Shown here in pieces: positions 1 through 9,861 of a stretch of 64,000 bases of DNA. How positions within the stretch are numbered: position 1 is the first letter of the stretch; each line of letters begins with the position of its first letter. The position numbers and the translations under genes are program-made. The stretch covers positions 1-64,000 of the forward strand of contig JAFLDL010000025.1 in NCBI GenBank assembly GCA_017302435.1, given 5' to 3'. The notes beneath the pieces are model-generated. The model saw only the letters and a program-made list of their open reading frames with translations, had not been told where the DNA came from and did no database searches. This DNA comes from Candidatus Accumulibacter necessarius. Lineage in GTDB: Bacteria; Pseudomonadota; Gammaproteobacteria; Burkholderiales; Rhodocyclaceae.

Positions 1-238
1 TGTTCCGCCCCAACTGCTTCTGCATCCTGACTTGGCTATCGAGGAAGGACGGACTTTGCGAGAAAAACACGGCGAAGGCCGACAGGGCCGCATCCTCCAT
101 CTCATAGAGCCGGGCGTTGCTCTGCTTACGCCCGTCCGGCAAAGCCCGGAATGCATCCCGAACCTTCTCGATCAAGGCGACGGCGGGGCTCGGCAGGGGG
201 ATGGGGGCAACGGTCGAAATGGGCTGGGCACCTGAAAA
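1..238 (-). mobile_element. Partial transposase (N-terminal part) of a putative insertion sequence
   Basis: The minus strand is open from an upstream TGA at 241-239 to the window edge. It reads through a stretch containing FRALPDGRKQ, then EDAALSAFAVFF and FLDSQVRMQKQLGR. This resembles the N-terminus of IS transposases that carry a '(F)xxLPDxR...DALMSxFAxFxLxxPSLLxFD' pattern; I recognise the pattern but cannot place it in a named IS family. No ATG precedes the conserved part. A TTG at 175-173 and an ATG at 100-98 are candidate starts, so the start is uncertain. The rest of the element lies outside the window. The IS end should fall between about 240 and 300, directly before the shortened M23 peptidase gene. 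Confidence 0.45.
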
Positions 239-302
239 TCATCAATACTTCGATCAAGTTCGAGGTTAATACCACAACGTACTGTTTACCAGCATTATTT
301 TC

Positions 303-1451
303 ATGACAGCTGGCGTTTCCCTCAAGCTTCATCGCCCAAGTCTCCCAATCCTCGTGCGCCAAGTTCGGCGCAACGATACGCCGGCCAGCTTGCTGATCCG
401 CCTAGGCATTACCGATCGTGACGCACTGCATTTTCTGTACAGTGACCGGATAGCGCGGCGCCTGGCCCAGCAACTCCGTCCGGGCACCGCCATAATGGCC
501 CGGTCTGGCCCTAGTGGCGAGTTGCAGACCCTCTCCGTGCCTTTGACCGACAAGGACGTCATGTGGGTCATCGAGCGCCGCGGCAAGCACTTCGCGATCC
601 GCGAGCAGACAATGGAACTCGAACCGCAAACCATCATCAGGTCGGGCGAGATCAGCAACTCGTGGATCGACGCCACCGCCGCAGCCGGCATACCCGAAGC
701 CGTCGCCAGCCAGTTGATGGCCATTTTTGGTAGCGAGATCGATTTTCATCGCGACTTGCGGAAGGGCGACCGCTTTTCGCTGGTCTACAAGGTCTTCAAC
801 CGCCACGGCCAGACGGTGCGCTACGGTCGCATCCTCGCGGCCGAGATCCGCCGCCATCAGAAGGCATTGCAGGCCTTCTGGTTTCAGCCTGAACGGAGCG
901 GTGGTGCTTATTACATGGCGGACGGTCACAGCATCCGCACGACCTTTCTGTGCTCCCCAATCGAGCTATCGCAGATCAATTCGGGTTTTGCAGGAGGACG
1001 GCTGCACCCGATCCTGCAAACCTGGCGAGCCCACAAAGGCGTGGATTACAGCGCCCCGACGGGTACCGCGGTGCTTGCAGTCGCAGACGGTATCGTCGAT
1101 ACCGCCGAATATCAGAACATTGGCTATGGCAATCTCATCGTGGCCAAGCATCATGGCGTCTATTCAAGTGCTTATGGCCATCTCAGCAACTTCGCGGCAG
1201 GGCTTCGCAAGGACACTCGAGTCCGCCAGGGCGATACCATTGGCTATGTCGGACAAACTGAGTTGGCGACCGGAGCACATCTACACTACGAGTTCCGGGT
1301 CAATGACAAGCAGGTGAACCCGCTGAAGCTTGCCCTGCCCACATCGATGCCGCTTGAAGGCTTGGAGAGAGGGCGTTACTTGAACTCGAGCATGGCCCTG
1401 AGGACGCAGCTCGAACGGGCCGGGGAAATGATTCTCGCTGCGGTAGAATAG
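303..1451 (+). CDS. M23 family metallopeptidase (LytM domain), probably 5'-truncated
   Basis: Zinc-dependent peptidoglycan endopeptidase of the LytM/M23 family. The C-terminal domain (about 225-345) has the zinc and active-site motifs: HPILQTWRAHKGVDY (H235, D248), GHLS (H293) and HLHYE (H326, H328). Residues about 15-180 match the LysM/OapA-like N-terminal part of betaproteobacterial envelope M23 proteins, which usually sit beside tyrS. Those proteins are normally about 430-470 residues and start with a signal anchor. This one is 382 residues, starts with no signal peptide, and its upstream in-frame sequence (270-302) ends at a TAA. The putative IS end lies immediately upstream, so loss of the export signal by insertion is likely. 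If so, the product would be cytoplasmic and probably non-functional in the envelope. Confidence 0.85.
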   Translation: MTAGVSLKLHRPSLPILVRQVRRNDTPASLLIRLGITDRDALHFLYSDRIARRLAQQLRPGTAIMARSGPSGELQTLSVPLTDKDVMWVIERRGKHFAIREQTMELEPQTIIRSGEISNSWIDATAAAGIPEAVASQLMAIFGSEIDFHRDLRKGDRFSLVYKVFNRHGQTVRYGRILAAEIRRHQKALQAFWFQPERSGGAYYMADGHSIRTTFLCSPIELSQINSGFAGGRLHPILQTWRAHKGVDYSAPTGTAVLAVADGIVDTAEYQNIGYGNLIVAKHHGVYSSAYGHLSNFAAGLRKDTRVRQGDTIGYVGQTELATGAHLHYEFRVNDKQVNPLKLALPTSMPLEGLERGRYLNSSMALRTQLERAGEMILAAVE

Positions 1452-1470
1452 CGATGCCAGTGCAGGCAAG

Positions 1471-1494
1471 AAAAACGCCGCCCCCGGAGCGGCG
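1471..1494 (-). terminator. Rho-independent terminator of the ferredoxin/coaD operon
   Basis: A 6-bp GC stem (CGCCGC 1476-1481 with GCGGCG 1489-1494) has a 7-nt loop. On the minus strand it is followed by five T (1475-1471). It lies just past the ferredoxin stop and between two converging genes. Confidence 0.7.
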
Positions 1495-1522
1495 ACCGCC
1501 GAGCCAATCCCGTATTCGACGC

Positions 1523-2841
<1,319 letters not shown>

Positions 2842-2845
2842 AGCG

Positions 2846-4141
2846 CTATTCCCCGGCCACCACCACGGTCACCAGATGCTCTGGCCGCACATGGCGCGCG
2901 AAGGCGGCCTTGATATCGACCGCCGTCACCCGTTCAATAGTTTCCGGGTAGCGATCGAGATAATCGAGTGGCAGACCATAGAAGCCAATCATTGCCACGT
3001 TTTCCAGAATCTTGCGATTGCTGTCGAGGCGCAACGGAAAGCTGCCGATCAAATTCTGCTTCGCGGCCTGCAGCTCCGCCTCGGTCGGCCCTTGCGCCAG
3101 AAAGTCAGCCAGTACTTCGCGGCTGACCCTCAAGGCATCGCTGGCCTGCGCCTTCTTGGTCTGCAACCCGATCTGAAAGGGCCCCAACTGCTGCAGCGGC
3201 AGAAAGTAGCTGTGCACGCTGTAGGCCAGACCGCGTTTGTCACGTACCTCCTTCATCAGACGCGAGACAAAACCGCCCCCGCCGAGCGAATAATTGCCAA
3301 CCGCCAACGCGAAGAAATCCGGATCGCCGCGCCTGAGTGCCGGCAAGCCGAGCAAAAGGTGCGCCTGCAGCGCCGGGTGCGCAATTCGCTGCTCGCCACC
3401 GGCCGGCAATTGGACAATCGGGATGCCCGCCATGGCACCCCCGGACGGCAGACCGGCAGTCAGTTGCTCTGCCACCGACGCCGCCTGTGCGCGGGACAGA
3501 TCGCCGACGATGGCAACGGTAGCCTGGCTTCCCGAGTAGTTCGCGCGATGAAAGGCAATAACATCGTCGCGAAGGATGGCCTTCACCGAGTCCGGGGTCG
3601 CCTGTCGCCCATACGGATGAGCGGGATAGAGCGCCGCCCAGAAGGCTCTGCTGGCGATCACATCCGGACGTGTCAGGCTCTCCTTGAGAGCGGCCACCGT
3701 ACGAGCCTTCTCGCGTTCGAGAACCTCCGCCGGAAATGTCGGCCGACTCAGGATGGCAGTCAGCATATCCAGCGCCAGACCACGCTTGTCAGCCATCGAC
3801 AGCGTACGTAGCCTCAGCGAAGCCCGGTCCGTGTCCACCCCGCCCGATAGCTGGGCACCCAGATCGGCCAGGCGGTTCGCAATCTGCGTCTCATCCATCC
3901 CGCTGACACCGAGGTCGACGAGTGCTTGCGTCAAGGACGCCACGCCCGCCTTGCCTTCCGCCTCATGCGCGGTTCCGGCGGCAAAGTCGATCTGGACGTC
4001 GACAATCGGCAAGCTGTGGTTCTCGACAAACAGCACGCGTGCACCCGAAGATGTTTGCCAACTTTCAATCTTCGGTCCGGCATGGGTAAGTGCGGCGGCC
4101 AGGACGAGGCAGAGACAAGTCAGAAGCTTGGCGGGATTCAT
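2846..4141 (-). CDS. M16 family peptidase-like protein, non-catalytic partner, exported
   Basis: 431-residue member of the pitrilysin/insulinase family. An N-terminal signal peptide (MNPAKLLTCLCLVLAAALTHA) points to the periplasm. Where the active family members have HxxEH, this one has GKAGVASLTQALVDLG, so the zinc ligands are absent. It keeps the C-lobe substrate-side region GGGGFVSRLMKEVRDKRGLAYS, with the conserved R and Y typical of the second subunit. It lies 10 bases downstream of a gene with the intact zinc motif, so the two probably form a heterodimer like other bacterial M16B pairs. Physiological substrates are unknown. Confidence 0.92.
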   Translation of the reverse strand: MNPAKLLTCLCLVLAAALTHAGPKIESWQTSSGARVLFVENHSLPIVDVQIDFAAGTAHEAEGKAGVASLTQALVDLGVSGMDETQIANRLADLGAQLSGGVDTDRASLRLRTLSMADKRGLALDMLTAILSRPTFPAEVLEREKARTVAALKESLTRPDVIASRAFWAALYPAHPYGRQATPDSVKAILRDDVIAFHRANYSGSQATVAIVGDLSRAQAASVAEQLTAGLPSGGAMAGIPIVQLPAGGEQRIAHPALQAHLLLGLPALRRGDPDFFALAVGNYSLGGGGFVSRLMKEVRDKRGLAYSVHSYFLPLQQLGPFQIGLQTKKAQASDALRVSREVLADFLAQGPTEAELQAAKQNLIGSFPLRLDSNRKILENVAMIGFYGLPLDYLDRYPETIERVTAVDIKAAFARHVRPEHLVTVVVAGE

Positions 4142-4151
4142 CGGCAGGCTC

Positions 4152-5510
4152 TCAGTGACGAGGTGCGAAGGGCGAACGCGGACGCTGCACCTGTGGTAAT
4201 GGCTGCGGGTCGAGTTCGGCTAGCGTCAACTGCTCGTCACGGAAATACCTTTTCGCAACCGCCTGGACCTGATCGGCAGTAACTTCCTGCAGTTTTTCGA
4301 TCATGCGCCGGTTCATCGTGTGATGAATGCCCACCGATTCCAGTTGCCCGATCTCCATCGCCTGCGCAAACATCGAGTCCAGTTTGTAGATCTGCCCGGC
4401 AATCAGTTGTGCCTTGGCGCGCGCCAGTTCGTCAGCAGCCACGCCCCGGTCTTGTACCGCGGCGATTTCGGCACGCAGACCGGCCTCAAGTTGGGGCCGA
4501 CTTTTCCCTTCGCTGGGCGAGCCGTACAGGTAGAAGATTCCCGGACCACGTGCAGTCGAATCATAGCTGGCCGCCGCATTCACCGCCAGACGCTGATCCC
4601 GCACCAGATGCCTGGTGAAGCGGGCTGCTTCGTGGCCAGCGAGAACTGCCGACAGCATTTCAAGCGCATAAGGGTCTACATCCTCGTCCACATTGCGGAT
4701 CACCGGCGCCTTGTAAGCCATCATTACCACCGGCAAGTCTGCCGGCGCTTTCAGCGTCAGCCGACGAACTCCTGCCTGGGCGGGCTCGTCCTGCGGCTTC
4801 CTGACGGGCAACGAGCGTGCTGACAAGGCTCCGTAGTGTCGTTCGGCAAGCTGAAACACGGTCTGGTGATCGACGTCACCGACCACCACCACGTAAGCGT
4901 TGTTCGGGGTATACCATTGTTCGTACCAGAAGCGTGCATCCGCTACGGTCATGTTTTCAAGGTCGCTCATCCAGCCGATCACCGGCACGCGATAGGGGTG
5001 CGCCTGAAAGGCAACGGCAGCCAGGTGCTCGAAAAGCAGCGATTGCGGCTGATCGTCGGTGCGCAACCGCCGCTCTTCCATAACCACCCGGATCTCCTGC
5101 GCAAACTCATTGGCATCAAGCGTCAGGTGGCGCATGCGATCCGCCTCCAGCTGCATCATCTCGGACAGCTTCTCCTTCGGCACCTGTTGGAAATACGCGG
5201 TGTAGTCGCGGCTGGTAAACGCGTTGTCACGCCCGCCAGCGGCGGCGACCCGACGATTGAACTCACCTGGGCCGACGCTTGGCGTCCCCTTGAACATCAT
5301 GTGCTCAAGCACGTGAGCAACACCGGTGGTGCCATTGGTTTCGTCCATGCCACCGGCCCGGTACCAAACCATATGGGCGACAGTGGGCGCCCGACGGTCC
5401 TCCTTGACGATGACGCGTAAGCCGTTTGCCAGCTGGCGCTCATGGGTGCTGGCCAGTGCAGCCGCTGGTGCTAGCAGCAGCAGTAGGACAATCGATCTCG
5501 TGTGACGCAT
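4152..5510 (-). CDS. M16 family zinc metallopeptidase, catalytic partner, exported
   Basis: About 452 residues, from MRHTRSIVLLLLLAPAAALAS, a clear signal peptide. An ATG 18 codons upstream (5564) would place charged residues before that signal, so I prefer 5510. The inverted zinc motif HVLEHMMFKGT (HxxEH) is present, and a downstream acidic segment (MEERRLRTDDQP) supplies the third ligand region. It probably acts as a periplasmic peptidase together with the zinc-motif-less M16 protein encoded just downstream. The gene diverges from ftsY, with a roughly 100-base intergenic region between them. Confidence 0.93.
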   Translation of the reverse strand: MRHTRSIVLLLLLAPAAALASTHERQLANGLRVIVKEDRRAPTVAHMVWYRAGGMDETNGTTGVAHVLEHMMFKGTPSVGPGEFNRRVAAAGGRDNAFTSRDYTAYFQQVPKEKLSEMMQLEADRMRHLTLDANEFAQEIRVVMEERRLRTDDQPQSLLFEHLAAVAFQAHPYRVPVIGWMSDLENMTVADARFWYEQWYTPNNAYVVVVGDVDHQTVFQLAERHYGALSARSLPVRKPQDEPAQAGVRRLTLKAPADLPVVMMAYKAPVIRNVDEDVDPYALEMLSAVLAGHEAARFTRHLVRDQRLAVNAAASYDSTARGPGIFYLYGSPSEGKSRPQLEAGLRAEIAAVQDRGVAADELARAKAQLIAGQIYKLDSMFAQAMEIGQLESVGIHHTMNRRMIEKLQEVTADQVQAVAKRYFRDEQLTLAELDPQPLPQVQRPRSPFAPRH

Positions 5511-5611
5511 GGGCCGCAGTCGCTTCTGATAGAATTCCGGGGTGTCGGGCGTTTGGGCCGGCATCTTACCACTGCCGACGTACCCGAGCGTCTTTGAGAC
5601 ACGGAAGCACC

Positions 5612-6604
5612 ATGTTTGGTTTCCTCAAGAAGTCCCCCGGTCAGCAGCCAACGCCTGCCGGTTCATTGATCGTGGACAGCGTTACCCCCATGGCTCCGGC
5701 ACCTTGGCGGCAACGACTGAAGGCCGGTCTGGCGCGGACGAGGGCACAGTTCGGCGGCAGGTTGAGAACGCTTTTTTCCCGCGGCAAGGTCGACGAAGAG
5801 CTGCTCGAAGATCTGGAAGCGCTGCTGCTGAGTAGCGATGTCGGCCTCGATGCCACCGAGCACCTGCTCTACCATCTCAAGATGCGCGCCAAACGGGACG
5901 GGCTGGATACGCCGGAAGCGATTCAGCGAGCGCTATCGGAAATCTTCTACGAACTCCTGCAGCCACTCGAGGAAGTACTGGATCTTGCCGCTCATCGTCC
6001 CTTCATCATCATGCTTGCCGGCGTCAACGGCGCCGGCAAGACAACCTCGATCGGCAAGCTGGCCAAGCATTTTCAGGCGCAGGGCCTGTCGGTCCTGCTG
6101 GCCGCTGGCGACACCTTCCGCGCCGCGGCGCGTGAGCAGTTGCAGACCTGGGGCGAGCGCAACAATGTAACGGTCATCTCACAGCAGTCCGGCGACCCGG
6201 CGGCGGTGATCTTTGACGCCATTGCTGCAGCCAAAGCGCGCGGCATCGACATCGTCCTGGCCGACACTGCCGGCCGCCTGCCGACGCAGTTGCACCTCAT
6301 GGACGAAATTGCCAAGGTCCGGCGCGTCATCCAGAAGGCCGATCCGTCCGGGCCGCATGAAACCCTGCTGGTCCTCGACGCCACTTTTGGCCAGAACGCA
6401 CTGCAACAGGTGATGGCTTTCGACAAGGCGATCCAGGTCTCCGGCCTGGTACTGACTAAGCTCGACGGTTCAGCCAAAGGGGGAGTGGTCGCCGCGATCG
6501 CCCGCCAATGCCCTAAGCCCGTTCGCTTCATCGGCGTCGGCGAAGGCATCGACGATCTCCGGCCGTTCAATGCCCGCGATTTTGTAGACGCACTGTTCGA
6601 GTGA
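5612..6604 (+). CDS. ftsY: Signal recognition particle receptor FtsY
   Basis: SRP-GTPase that docks ribosome-SRP complexes at the membrane for co-translational insertion. The NG domain is complete: G1 GVNGAGKTT (about residue 136), DTAGRLPTQ (about 217) and TKLDGSAKGG (about 283). At 330 residues it lacks the long acidic A domain of E. coli FtsY and has only a short N-terminal segment (MFGFLKKSPG...), as in many betaproteobacteria. Start chosen at 5612; upstream in-frame codons belong to the divergent intergenic region. The stop overlaps the ftsE GTG by four bases, so ftsY-ftsE-ftsX form one operon. Confidence 0.97.
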   Translation: MFGFLKKSPGQQPTPAGSLIVDSVTPMAPAPWRQRLKAGLARTRAQFGGRLRTLFSRGKVDEELLEDLEALLLSSDVGLDATEHLLYHLKMRAKRDGLDTPEAIQRALSEIFYELLQPLEEVLDLAAHRPFIIMLAGVNGAGKTTSIGKLAKHFQAQGLSVLLAAGDTFRAAAREQLQTWGERNNVTVISQQSGDPAAVIFDAIAAAKARGIDIVLADTAGRLPTQLHLMDEIAKVRRVIQKADPSGPHETLLVLDATFGQNALQQVMAFDKAIQVSGLVLTKLDGSAKGGVVAAIARQCPKPVRFIGVGEGIDDLRPFNARDFVDALFE

Positions 6605-7290
6605 TTGCTGCCAACGAGGTCACCAAGCGCTACCCGGAAGGCCGCGAAGCGCTCCGCAATGTCAGCTTCGCGATCACTGCCGGCGAAATGGTCTTTCTCA
6701 CCGGCCACTCCGGGGCCGGCAAGTCGACACTGTTCAAACTCCTGGCCGCAATCGAGCGCCCGACCTCGGGCAGCATCGTCATCAATGGCCAGAACCTTGC
6801 CGCGCTGCGCAGCAACGCGATTCCCTACCTGCGCCGCAAGCTTGGGCTGATCTTTCAGGATCGCAAACTGCTGTTCGATCGCAGCGTCCTTGACAACGTG
6901 CTGTTGCCGCTGGCCATCGTCGGCCACCCGCCCAGGGAAGCACTCCGCCGGGCACAGGCGGCCCTGGCCAAGGTGGGGCTGCCGAATCGCGAGCGGACGT
7001 TGCCGATCGCGCTCTCCGGCGGCGAGCAGCAACGTCTGGCAATTGCCCGCGCGGTAGTCAATCGGCCGGCAATCATCCTCGCTGACGAACCCACCGCCAA
7101 CCTCGACGCTGTCTCAGCTGCCGAGATCCTCCATATCTTTCGCGCCTTTCAGCAGGTCGGGGTGACCGTTGTCATCGCCACCCATGACCCGCTGTCACTG
7201 CCCAGCTACCGGCCACGCATTCTGCGCCTCGATAAAGGCGCCATGAGCGAACCGGCGCATGATCAGGCCGCGGAAGAGGCTGTGCCGTGA
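6601..7290 (+). CDS. ftsE: Cell division ATP-binding protein FtsE
   Basis: ABC ATPase of the FtsEX complex, which works at the septum to control peptidoglycan hydrolase activation during division. Walker A is GHSGAGKST, the signature is LSGGEQQR and Walker B is IILADEPT; 229 residues is normal for FtsE. The GTG start overlaps the ftsY stop (GTGA). The gene ends in another GTGA overlap with ftsX, implying tight translational coupling of the ATPase and its membrane partner. Confidence 0.97.
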   Translation: MIAANEVTKRYPEGREALRNVSFAITAGEMVFLTGHSGAGKSTLFKLLAAIERPTSGSIVINGQNLAALRSNAIPYLRRKLGLIFQDRKLLFDRSVLDNVLLPLAIVGHPPREALRRAQAALAKVGLPNRERTLPIALSGGEQQRLAIARAVVNRPAIILADEPTANLDAVSAAEILHIFRAFQQVGVTVVIATHDPLSLPSYRPRILRLDKGAMSEPAHDQAAEEAVP

Positions 7291-8186
7291 GCATATGGCT
7301 CGCCCAGCACCTTGCCGCCCTGCGCGATGCGCTGCGTCGCCTGGCGGCAGCGCCGCTCAATTCGCTGCTGTCGTTGCTGGTGATCGGCGTCGCCCTGACT
7401 CTGCCGACCAGCGGCTGGCTGGCGCTCGACAACCTGCGCAAGTTGACCGGCGACACACCGGGCGTGCAACAGATCAGTATTTTCCTGACCCTTGATGCCG
7501 GCAAGCGAGATTTCGCCGACATCGAGTCCCGGCTGCAGGAGATCCGGGCAGGAAGCTGGCGTTTCGTGCCGCGCGAGGAGGCCCTCAAGCGCCTGCAGGC
7601 ATCCGAAGGGATGGCCGAGATCGTTGCCAGCCTACCGCGCAACCCTCTGCCAGACGCCTTTGTCATCACCCCGGGGGATGCGCAGCCGGAGCGACTAGAG
7701 CGTCTGGCAAAGACCTTCTCGGGCTGGCCGAAGGTGACGCACGTCCAGCTTGACTCGGCATGGGTCAAACGCTTCGACGCCCTGCTTCGCCTCGGCAAGC
7801 TCGTCGTCATGCTGCTCGGCATCCTCTTCGCCGGTGCACTGGTGACCCTCACCTTCAACACCATTCGCCTGCAGATCCTCGCCCAGGCGGCCGAGATCGA
7901 GGTCGCCAAACTGATCGGCGCCACCGACACCTACATCCAGCGCCCTCTGCACTATTTCGGCATGCTGCAAGGTCTTCTCGGCGGCCTGTGCGCCGCCCTG
8001 CTGGTCACTGCCGGCTTTCACCTGCTGACCCCACCGGTGGCCGAACTGACGCGACTCTATGGTGCCAACTTCGCCCTGCAAGGACTGTCAGGAAGTGACG
8101 TCCTGATCCTGGCGGCGATTGGTAGTGCCCTGGGCTGGTTGGGCGCGAAAATCTCGGTGCTGATTCATCTCCGCCGCATCGGCTGA
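7287..8186 (+). CDS. ftsX: Cell division membrane protein FtsX
   Basis: Integral membrane partner of FtsE. The 299-residue protein has the FtsX layout: a first membrane segment near residues 25-45, a periplasmic loop of about 120 residues (roughly 50-170), then three more membrane segments near 175-195, 225-245 and 270-290. It starts with GTG inside the end of ftsE. No hydrolase activator such as EnvC lies alongside; the M23 protein at 303 is distant and seems to have lost its signal. Confidence 0.96.
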   Translation: MSIWLAQHLAALRDALRRLAAAPLNSLLSLLVIGVALTLPTSGWLALDNLRKLTGDTPGVQQISIFLTLDAGKRDFADIESRLQEIRAGSWRFVPREEALKRLQASEGMAEIVASLPRNPLPDAFVITPGDAQPERLERLAKTFSGWPKVTHVQLDSAWVKRFDALLRLGKLVVMLLGILFAGALVTLTFNTIRLQILAQAAEIEVAKLIGATDTYIQRPLHYFGMLQGLLGGLCAALLVTAGFHLLTPPVAELTRLYGANFALQGLSGSDVLILAAIGSALGWLGAKISVLIHLRRIG

Positions 8187-8276
8187 GGGCGCCGGGGTTC
8201 GCCACCAGCCAGCAAGGCGCCGATGACCTGCCGCGCTGCGCCAATGTCCGGGCACGGTGCCAGCAATCGCCACGTC

Positions 8277-8651
8277 TCAGCCGAATAGAACACAGGCCCA
8301 GACGACGCCTACGTTGAGCAGGGCCAAGAGGACAGCAGCGCTACCGATGTCCTTGGCGCGCTTGGCCAATGGGTGCTGCTCCAGCGATACCCGATCGACG
8401 ACCGCCTCGATCGCCGAGTTGAGCAGTTCAACGATCAGTACCAGCAGCAGACTGCCAATCATCAGTGCCAGTCCGGCACCATTCGGCGAGAGCAGCAAGG
8501 CCAGCGGGACAAGCACTGCGGCGAGCAATAGCTCCTGCCGAAAGGCATCTTCCGCGTTATAGGCCGCGCGCAGTCCGGCCCGCGAATAGTGAAACGCGTT
8601 CCATACCCGCCGTAAGCCGGTCTTCCCCTTGAACGGGCTTTCATCAGTCAC
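8277..8651 (-). CDS. dgkA: Diacylglycerol kinase (DgkA type)
   Basis: Small membrane enzyme that phosphorylates diacylglycerol released by envelope glycan synthesis, recycling it to phosphatidate. The core motif AEDAFRQELLLAA is followed by a second membrane segment and ELLNSAIEAVVDRVS, the DgkA active-site signature. Start at the GTG (8651), six bases after GGGAGA. This gives 124 residues, the usual family size; the upstream ATG at 8750 would add an unconserved extension. It converges with ftsX. Confidence 0.95.
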   Translation of the reverse strand: MTDESPFKGKTGLRRVWNAFHYSRAGLRAAYNAEDAFRQELLLAAVLVPLALLLSPNGAGLALMIGSLLLVLIVELLNSAIEAVVDRVSLEQHPLAKRAKDIGSAAVLLALLNVGVVWACVLFG

Positions 8652-8740
8652 GAGACTCTCCCTGTCATCGTCCGAGACTGGCCAGTATAAGCGGTTGGTC
8701 CGCCACCCGGCCTGCGCTGTCGCGCGCCGTGAGCCCTGGA

Positions 8741-8770
8741 CTGTCATCACTCCCGGCGCTTCGCTACAAT
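8741..8770 (+). promoter_or_regulatory. Candidate sigma-70 promoter of rpiA
   Basis: CTGTCA (8741-8746, four of six to TTGACA), an 18-base spacer and TACAAT (8765-8770, five of six to TATAAT) lie 31 bases before the rpiA ATG. Confidence 0.4.
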
Positions 8771-8801
8771 GCCGCGATTACCACGAACGACAAGGATTGC
8801 C

Positions 8802-9464
8802 ATGACCCAGGACGAACTGAAGAAGGCCGTCGCCCACGCGGCCGTCGCCCACGTCGTCGAGGGAGAAATTGTCGGCGTTGGAACTGGCTCGACCGCCAAC
8901 TGCTTCATCGATGAACTGGCTCTGATCAGACACCGCATCCGCGGCGCTGTGGCGAGTTCGGAAGCGACACGGAGACGACTGGAGGAGCACGGCATTAAGG
9001 TCTTCGACCTCAACGACGTGGACCAGATTCCGCTCTACGTGGACGGGGCCGACGAGATCAACGTGGCAATGCAGATGATCAAGGGCGGGGGCGGTGCGCT
9101 GACGCGAGAAAAAATCGTTGCCGCCGTATCCCGAAAATTTGTCTGCATTGTCGATCGATCAAAACTGGTACCGGTGCTCGGCCGGTTCCCGTTGCCGGTT
9201 GAAGTCATTCCAATGGCGCTTGGCCATGTTCAGCGCGAACTCGCCCGGCTCGGCGGCAAGCCGCTTCTGCGCAAGGGCTTCGTCACCGACAACGGCAATC
9301 TGATCGTCGACCTCCACGGACTGCAGATCGTCGACGCGGTGGCGCTCGAAACACGCATCAACCAGATCGTTGGAATTGTCAGCAGCGGCCTTTTCGCTTG
9401 CCGGCCGGCTGACGTTTGCCTGCTGGGCACGGCAACCGGGGTGCAAACGCTGACCTCGGTCTAA
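8802..9464 (+). CDS. rpiA: Ribose-5-phosphate isomerase A
   Basis: Interconverts ribose-5-phosphate and ribulose-5-phosphate in the non-oxidative pentose phosphate pathway. 220 residues from [15 protein letters not shown]. Visible family motifs are [13 protein letters not shown] (phosphate binding), YVDGADEIN (active-site aspartates), [15 protein letters not shown] and [10 protein letters not shown]. An ATG 11 codons upstream (8769) overlaps the predicted -10, so the internal ATG after AAGGA is preferred. Single-gene unit converging with yggX. Confidence 0.97.
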   Translation: MTQDELKKAVAHAAVAHVVEGEIVGVGTGSTANCFIDELALIRHRIRGAVASSEATRRRLEEHGIKVFDLNDVDQIPLYVDGADEINVAMQMIKGGGGALTREKIVAAVSRKFVCIVDRSKLVPVLGRFPLPVEVIPMALGHVQRELARLGGKPLLRKGFVTDNGNLIVDLHGLQIVDAVALETRINQIVGIVSSGLFACRPADVCLLGTATGVQTLTSV

Positions 9465-9492
9465 ACCCGCAAGCCCGCGATCAGGCCATCGC

Positions 9493-9765
9493 TCATCTTG
9501 CTGGTGGCACGTAGCCCTGCACCTTGTCGGCACCGCTCCCGAAGAAATGCCTTTCCATCTGCTCGGCCAGGTATTTGCGATGCGCGGCATCGGCCAGATT
9601 GAGGCGATTCTCGTTGATGATCATGGTCTGCATGCGAACCCATTGCTGCCATGCTTCCTTGGATACCTCTTCATAAACCCGCTTGCCCAACTCTCCCGGA
9701 TAAGGAGGAAAGTCGAGACCCTCAGCCTCGCGACCGAGCTTCACACAATTGACCATTCTTGCCAT
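9493..9765 (-). CDS. Oxidative damage protection protein / Fe(II)-trafficking protein YggX
   Basis: 90-residue YggX family protein, implicated in protecting labile Fe-S proteins and in iron handling. The conserved N-terminus [20 protein letters not shown] carries the family's single conserved cysteine, and [19 protein letters not shown] and NENRLN are also family segments. A GGAG ribosome site precedes the ATG. It lies 96 bases downstream of argA on the same strand and may be the last gene of the rsmE-pap-argA unit. Confidence 0.95.
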   Translation of the reverse strand: MARMVNCVKLGREAEGLDFPPYPGELGKRVYEEVSKEAWQQWVRMQTMIINENRLNLADAAHRKYLAEQMERHFFGSGADKVQGYVPPAR

Positions 9766-9861
9766 GCCATCAACTCCTCAAAGAATCCATTAGACTTCGC
9801 CCAGGCGAACTGGCGACGCTTCGCCTTGACCGTCGGCGGCCCGGCATCAACCTGACAGCCC

